Part shown: one piece after another, positions 60,859 through 64,000 of the stretch
Layout: every line of letters starts with the position of its first letter
Numbering within the stretch: position 1 is the stretch's first letter
DNA from: Pseudomonadota bacterium
GTDB taxonomy: Bacteria; Pseudomonadota; Alphaproteobacteria; Micropepsales; Micropepsaceae
Assembly: GCA_018241025.1 (NCBI GenBank)
Contig: JAFEEQ010000015.1
Span: 124,001 to 188,000, forward strand
DNA: 64,000 bases
Reading direction: 5' to 3'
Notes under the pieces: generated by a model
Seen by the model: the letters and a program-made list of their open reading frames with translations, nothing else
Databases searched by the model: none
Told to the model about the DNA's origin: nothing
Position numbers and translations under genes: made by a program

Positions 60859-61326
60859 TTACATGATCCGCCAGTCGCCGCCACGATAACGGCAAGCCGT
60901 ACCTTCGCGGCGGATCTCACGGCCATGGCGATACACGACCTGCACGAAGTCGCGGCAGACCTGACCGCGACGGCGATATTCGCGCGTGGTCATGACATAG
61001 CCGCGCTCGCGTCCACGCCACTCGTAGTGTCGGCCGACGCGGCCCGAGAAGCTGTCGTGATAGGCGCGCTCGGCCCGGCCGCGATCGTTGCAGTCGATGT
61101 CGCGGCTGATGGCGTTGCCGGCGAAGCCACCGATGAGGGCGCCGCCAACGACGGCTCCCGCATTTCCGTGTCCCGCGGCGCTGCCGATGGCCGCGCCCGC
61201 GATGGCACCAAGAATGGTGCCGCCGGTGTGGTCGCGGCCGCTGCATTCGTCGGCAAAGGCGCTCGACGTGCCGAGGCTCAGCGCCAGCAATGCGGCACCA
61301 GCAATCAATCCGGATTTCTTGAACAT
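60859..61326 (-). CDS. glycine-zipper 2TM-domain protein, secreted
   Basis: 155 residues from ATG 61326, with a GGAGAG ribosome site. Signal peptide MFKKSGLIAGAALLALSLGT, cleavage near AFA-DEC. A glycine-zipper segment (GGTILGAIAGAAIGSAAGHG, then GAVVGGALIGGFAGNAIS) resembles the Rick_17kDa_Anti (17 kDa surface antigen) type. The C-terminal half is basic and tyrosine-rich (RGRERGYVMTTREYRRRGQV) with two cysteines, CRDF and ACRYRGG. It is probably an envelope protein. It is divergent from the M1 aminopeptidase gene. Confidence 0.85.
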   Translation of the reverse strand: MFKKSGLIAGAALLALSLGTSSAFADECSGRDHTGGTILGAIAGAAIGSAAGHGNAGAVVGGALIGGFAGNAISRDIDCNDRGRAERAYHDSFSGRVGRHYEWRGRERGYVMTTREYRRRGQVCRDFVQVVYRHGREIRREGTACRYRGGDWRIM

Positions 61327-61507
61327 GACGCTCTCCTCATTTGCGCGGTCATCGTGCCGCAGGCATCGGACCGCTGTTGTCGAAATCGAGTTTCGCCCTA
61401 TCGGCATGAACCCAGCCTGAACGGAGTGTGGCAGAACCGGGCAGCGAACTGTTGGTAAAACACAACGTACCGTGATTAGTTCCACGCAGCCAAAAAGAGC
61501 GTCAACA

Positions 61508-64000
61508 TTGAATACGACTTGGAATCGCCTCGTGGGTCTGATGGCCCTTGTCGCCGTTGCCGGATTGTTCGGCTGTAACAAGCCGGCGCCCCAAAAACCC
61601 GCGCACACATCCGGTCTTGATGCCGAATCAATTCCGCTTGGACGCCTTCCACGGGTTGCGATTCCGGAGCGCTATCGCATTGCGCTGAAAATCGATCCGA
61701 GGACGGATCGGTTCACCGGCCATACCGAAATCGATGTCAGATTCCTGAAGCCGCGGCGAGCGCTCTTTCTCCATGGCTTGGATCTCAATGTTTCCGGCGT
61801 TTCGGTCCGCCTGAAGTCGGGCCAGAGCTTTCCGGCGCATTTCGATCAGGTCGACGATTCGGGCGTAGTGCGGCTCATTTTTGTCGACAAGGTGCCGGCT
61901 GGCGAGGCAACGCTGGTGTTCGACTACGACGCGCCGTTCAACACCTCGCTCCAAGGATTGTACAAGGTCGTCGACCGTGGCGACGCCTACGCGTTCACGC
62001 AGTTCGAGGAGACCGATGCGCGGCGCATGTTCCCGTCATTCGACGAGCCGGGATTCAAGACGCCATTCGACATCACCGTCGTCGCTCCGAAGAGCATGCA
62101 GGTTGTCGGCAATACGCCGATCAAGTCGGCAAAGCAGGACAAGAACGGCATGGTCGATGTCGTGCTGTCCGAAACGCCGCCACTACCGACCTATCTGGTT
62201 GCCCTGGCGGTTGGCCCGCTCGACATCGTCGATGGCGGTACCGTTCCGCCAAACAGGTTCCGCAGCAAGCCGCTTCGAATTCGGGGAATTGCCGCAAAAG
62301 GCGAGGGCACCCGCATGACCTATGCGCTTTCGCTGACCCCCAAAATCGTGTCCGCATTCGAAGAGTATTTCGGAATCGGCTACCCGTTTCGCAAACTCGA
62401 CATGATCGCTGTGCCAGACTTCGCCGCCGGCGCGATGGAGAATGCCGGTGCCATCGCATTCCGCGAGCGCTACCTGCTTCTCGATCAGGACGCCTCGGTG
62501 GAAGACAAACGCGGCAGCCTCATAGTCCAGGCCCATGAGATCGCGCACCAATGGTTCGGCGACCTGGTTACGCCGTCCTGGTGGGACGATACCTGGCTCA
62601 ACGAATCCTTTGCCAATTGGGCCGAACTGAAGGCGGCGCAGGCTGTCGTGCCGGACTTCGATTTCTCGTCCGAAGGAACAAGGCGGGCTTACGACGTCAT
62701 GGACCTCGACGAGCTGCCATCGGCACGGCAGATCCATCAGCCGATCCAGAATGTCGATGACCTCGCCAATGCCTTCGACGGCATCACCTACGACAAGGGC
62801 GCGTCGGTCCTCGCGATGTTCGAGAATTACGTTGGTCCGGAAGCGTGGCGTAAGGGTATCCACGCCTATCTTTCGAAATTCGCTCATCGCAACGCGACCG
62901 CGGACGACTTCGTCGGGACGATCGCAGTCACGACAGGCCATCCCGATCTGGTCGGTTCGTTTCACGATTTCATCGATCGCCCGGGCGTACCCTATATGAG
63001 CATAACGGGCGGCTGCAGCGATGGAGCACTAACATTCGTACAGTCGCCTTACGCCCCCTTCGGCTTCCGTCAGCCTCAGCGAAGCTGGCATGTGCCGGTC
63101 TGCATCGCCGGCACATCTGGGCGCGCCTGCGCGATTGCTGACGACGTATTGTCGCTACCGCTCGGAAAAGCCTGCGCCATTCCGCCGATGCCCGATGGCA
63201 CCGGTTATTTCCGCTTCGCTTATGATGAAGATGATTGGAAATCCCAGATTGCGCGTGCCGGAAAACTCGACAATGTCGGGCAGATCGTCCTGCTCGCGAA
63301 CGTCTTTGCCGGCTTGCGCAGTGGAAAGGCCGCGGCCAGCGACTATTTCAATGCGATCCGCGCCGTTGCACCGACGGCCCGTTGGGACGTGTTCCGCCAG
63401 TTGAGTTCCGACCTGCCGCTCTTGCGGCGTAGCCTCAGCGATGCGGACATTCCGCATTACCGTGCGTTTCTCACATCGGCGTTGTTGCCGCGCTGGAAGG
63501 GGCTTGGCGTACTTGCACGCTCTGGCGAAAGGCCGGCCGATGCCCTCCTTCGCCAGTATCTTGCCGTGCTTCTTGTGACTGAGGCGCGCGAACCCGGCGT
63601 CAGTGCGCAGCTGGCCGCGCCGGTGCGTTGCAGATTTGCACCTTCGTCAGGCTGCTCGAGTGCGATTGCGCCCGAGCTCCGTTCGGAGTCGCTGCGCGCG
63701 GCGCTCATCGCCAATCCGAATCTTGCCGACCCGATGCTCAAAGAACTCATGACGACCGACCAGGAGGCCCTGCGGAAATCCATCGTCTACGCCTTCGCCG
63801 GAAGCGACGACCCCCAGATGATCGACAAGCTGCTGACGTTGGCGTTGGCGCATATGCGAACCGGCGAGTTGGGCTATCTCCGCGACTACATGGCGGATGA
63901 ACCGGTGGCGCGCGACGCGTTGTGGTCTTTTGTGAAGGCGCGCTACGATGACTTTGCCAGGCGGCTCACGCAGCCGGGTATGGGCGGTATGGCGCGCATC
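61508..64000 (+). CDS. M1-family aminopeptidase, lipoprotein (truncated by window edge)
   Basis: The frame from TTG 61508 stays open to the window end, giving at least 831 residues. A lipoprotein signal (LNTTWNRLVGLMALVAVAGL, lipobox LFGC) predicts an envelope location. GTG 61532 and ATG 61541 are later alternatives that shorten the signal. The M1 metallopeptidase core is intact: the exopeptidase motif AGAMENAGAIAF, the zinc site HEIAHQWFG (about residue 343) and the third ligand in WLNESFANW 18 residues later. An ERAP/puromycin-sensitive-like C-terminal helical domain follows. It would remove N-terminal residues from peptides in the periplasm. Confidence 0.93.
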   Translation, partial: MNTTWNRLVGLMALVAVAGLFGCNKPAPQKPAHTSGLDAESIPLGRLPRVAIPERYRIALKIDPRTDRFTGHTEIDVRFLKPRRALFLHGLDLNVSGVSVRLKSGQSFPAHFDQVDDSGVVRLIFVDKVPAGEATLVFDYDAPFNTSLQGLYKVVDRGDAYAFTQFEETDARRMFPSFDEPGFKTPFDITVVAPKSMQVVGNTPIKSAKQDKNGMVDVVLSETPPLPTYLVALAVGPLDIVDGGTVPPNRFRSKPLRIRGIAAKGEGTRMTYALSLTPKIVSAFEEYFGIGYPFRKLDMIAVPDFAAGAMENAGAIAFRERYLLLDQDASVEDKRGSLIVQAHEIAHQWFGDLVTPSWWDDTWLNESFANWAELKAAQAVVPDFDFSSEGTRRAYDVMDLDELPSARQIHQPIQNVDDLANAFDGITYDKGASVLAMFENYVGPEAWRKGIHAYLSKFAHRNATADDFVGTIAVTTGHPDLVGSFHDFIDRPGVPYMSITGGCSDGALTFVQSPYAPFGFRQPQRSWHVPVCIAGTSGRACAIADDVLSLPLGKACAIPPMPDGTGYFRFAYDEDDWKSQIARAGKLDNVGQIVLLANVFAGLRSGKAAASDYFNAIRAVAPTARWDVFRQLSSDLPLLRRSLSDADIPHYRAFLTSALLPRWKGLGVLARSGERPADALLRQYLAVLLVTEAREPGVSAQLAAPVRCRFAPSSGCSSAIAPELRSESLRAALIANPNLADPMLKELMTTDQEALRKSIVYAFAGSDDPQMIDKLLTLALAHMRTGELGYLRDYMADEPVARDALWSFVKARYDDFARRLTQPGMGGMARI

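Overview
This 64 kb window is high-GC chromosomal DNA from an alphaproteobacterium. Hand counts of sampled 60-base lines give about 60-73% GC in ordinary coding sequence. The class call rests on several points: the NadQ-type NAD regulator beside a nadABC operon, a DUF3126 gene, octaprenyl diphosphate synthase divergent from a DUF2007/TrmN6-like gene, Caulobacter-style TTGAC...GCTANAWC promoter elements, and ETF-ubiquinone oxidoreductase plus PPDK of the alphaproteobacterial type. A Rhizomicrobium/Micropepsaceae-like genus is possible but only a guess. I see no phage, IS element, integrase, tRNA, rRNA or CRISPR array. The window is cut inside a gene at both ends: a lytic transglycosylase at the left and an M1 aminopeptidase at the right.

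Layout. 0-8.5 kb: cell-wall transglycosylase, uracil-DNA glycosylase and an S41 peptidase run leftward. ETF-QO, a TPR lipoprotein and ispE run rightward with overlapping ends, and the polyprenyl (quinone side-chain) synthase runs leftward. 8.5-20.7 kb: a DUF2007-methyltransferase fusion, a VOC protein, outer-membrane and repeat-built membrane proteins, glyQS (glyS carries a large low-GC insertion), DUF4242, MAPEG, ppdK and a SleB-type hydrolase. 20.7-29.4 kb is the NAD region: leftward nadA-nadB-nadC, perhaps continuing into a lipoprotein, a hexapeptide-repeat protein and an SDR. The nadA leader has two copies of a 19-bp palindrome around a terminator-like hairpin. The likely regulator gene nadQ lies 1.8 kb upstream, coupled to a phosphatase and a DUF1697 gene. 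29.4-40.5 kb: HD hydrolase, a Lon-type AAA protease with a universal stress protein, TauE exporter, FabH-like synthase, orphan PAS histidine kinase, queC-queE, and a coupled pair of a TPR protein and a two-domain retropepsin-like protease.

40.5-51.7 kb: sulfatase, nitroreductase, cysE, an amine-oxidase-like flavoprotein, DUF3126, recQ, two unrecognised membrane proteins, a small DUF6949-like protein and a Baeyer-Villiger monooxygenase. 51.7-55 kb is a tight six-gene leftward cassette: ArsR regulator, three SRPBCC/AHSA1 proteins, YceI and a GST. A strong dyad operator sits between its -35 element and first gene. 55-64 kb: SDR and divergent AraC regulator, PhoH-like ATPase, an unrecognised protein, gamma-carbonic anhydrase, GYF_2 protein, enoyl-CoA hydratase, glycine-zipper protein and the M1 aminopeptidase.

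Most of the window is ordinary housekeeping DNA. The strongest unusual signals are the glyS insertion, the nad leader architecture, the ArsR cassette with its operator, and the TPR/retropepsin pair.
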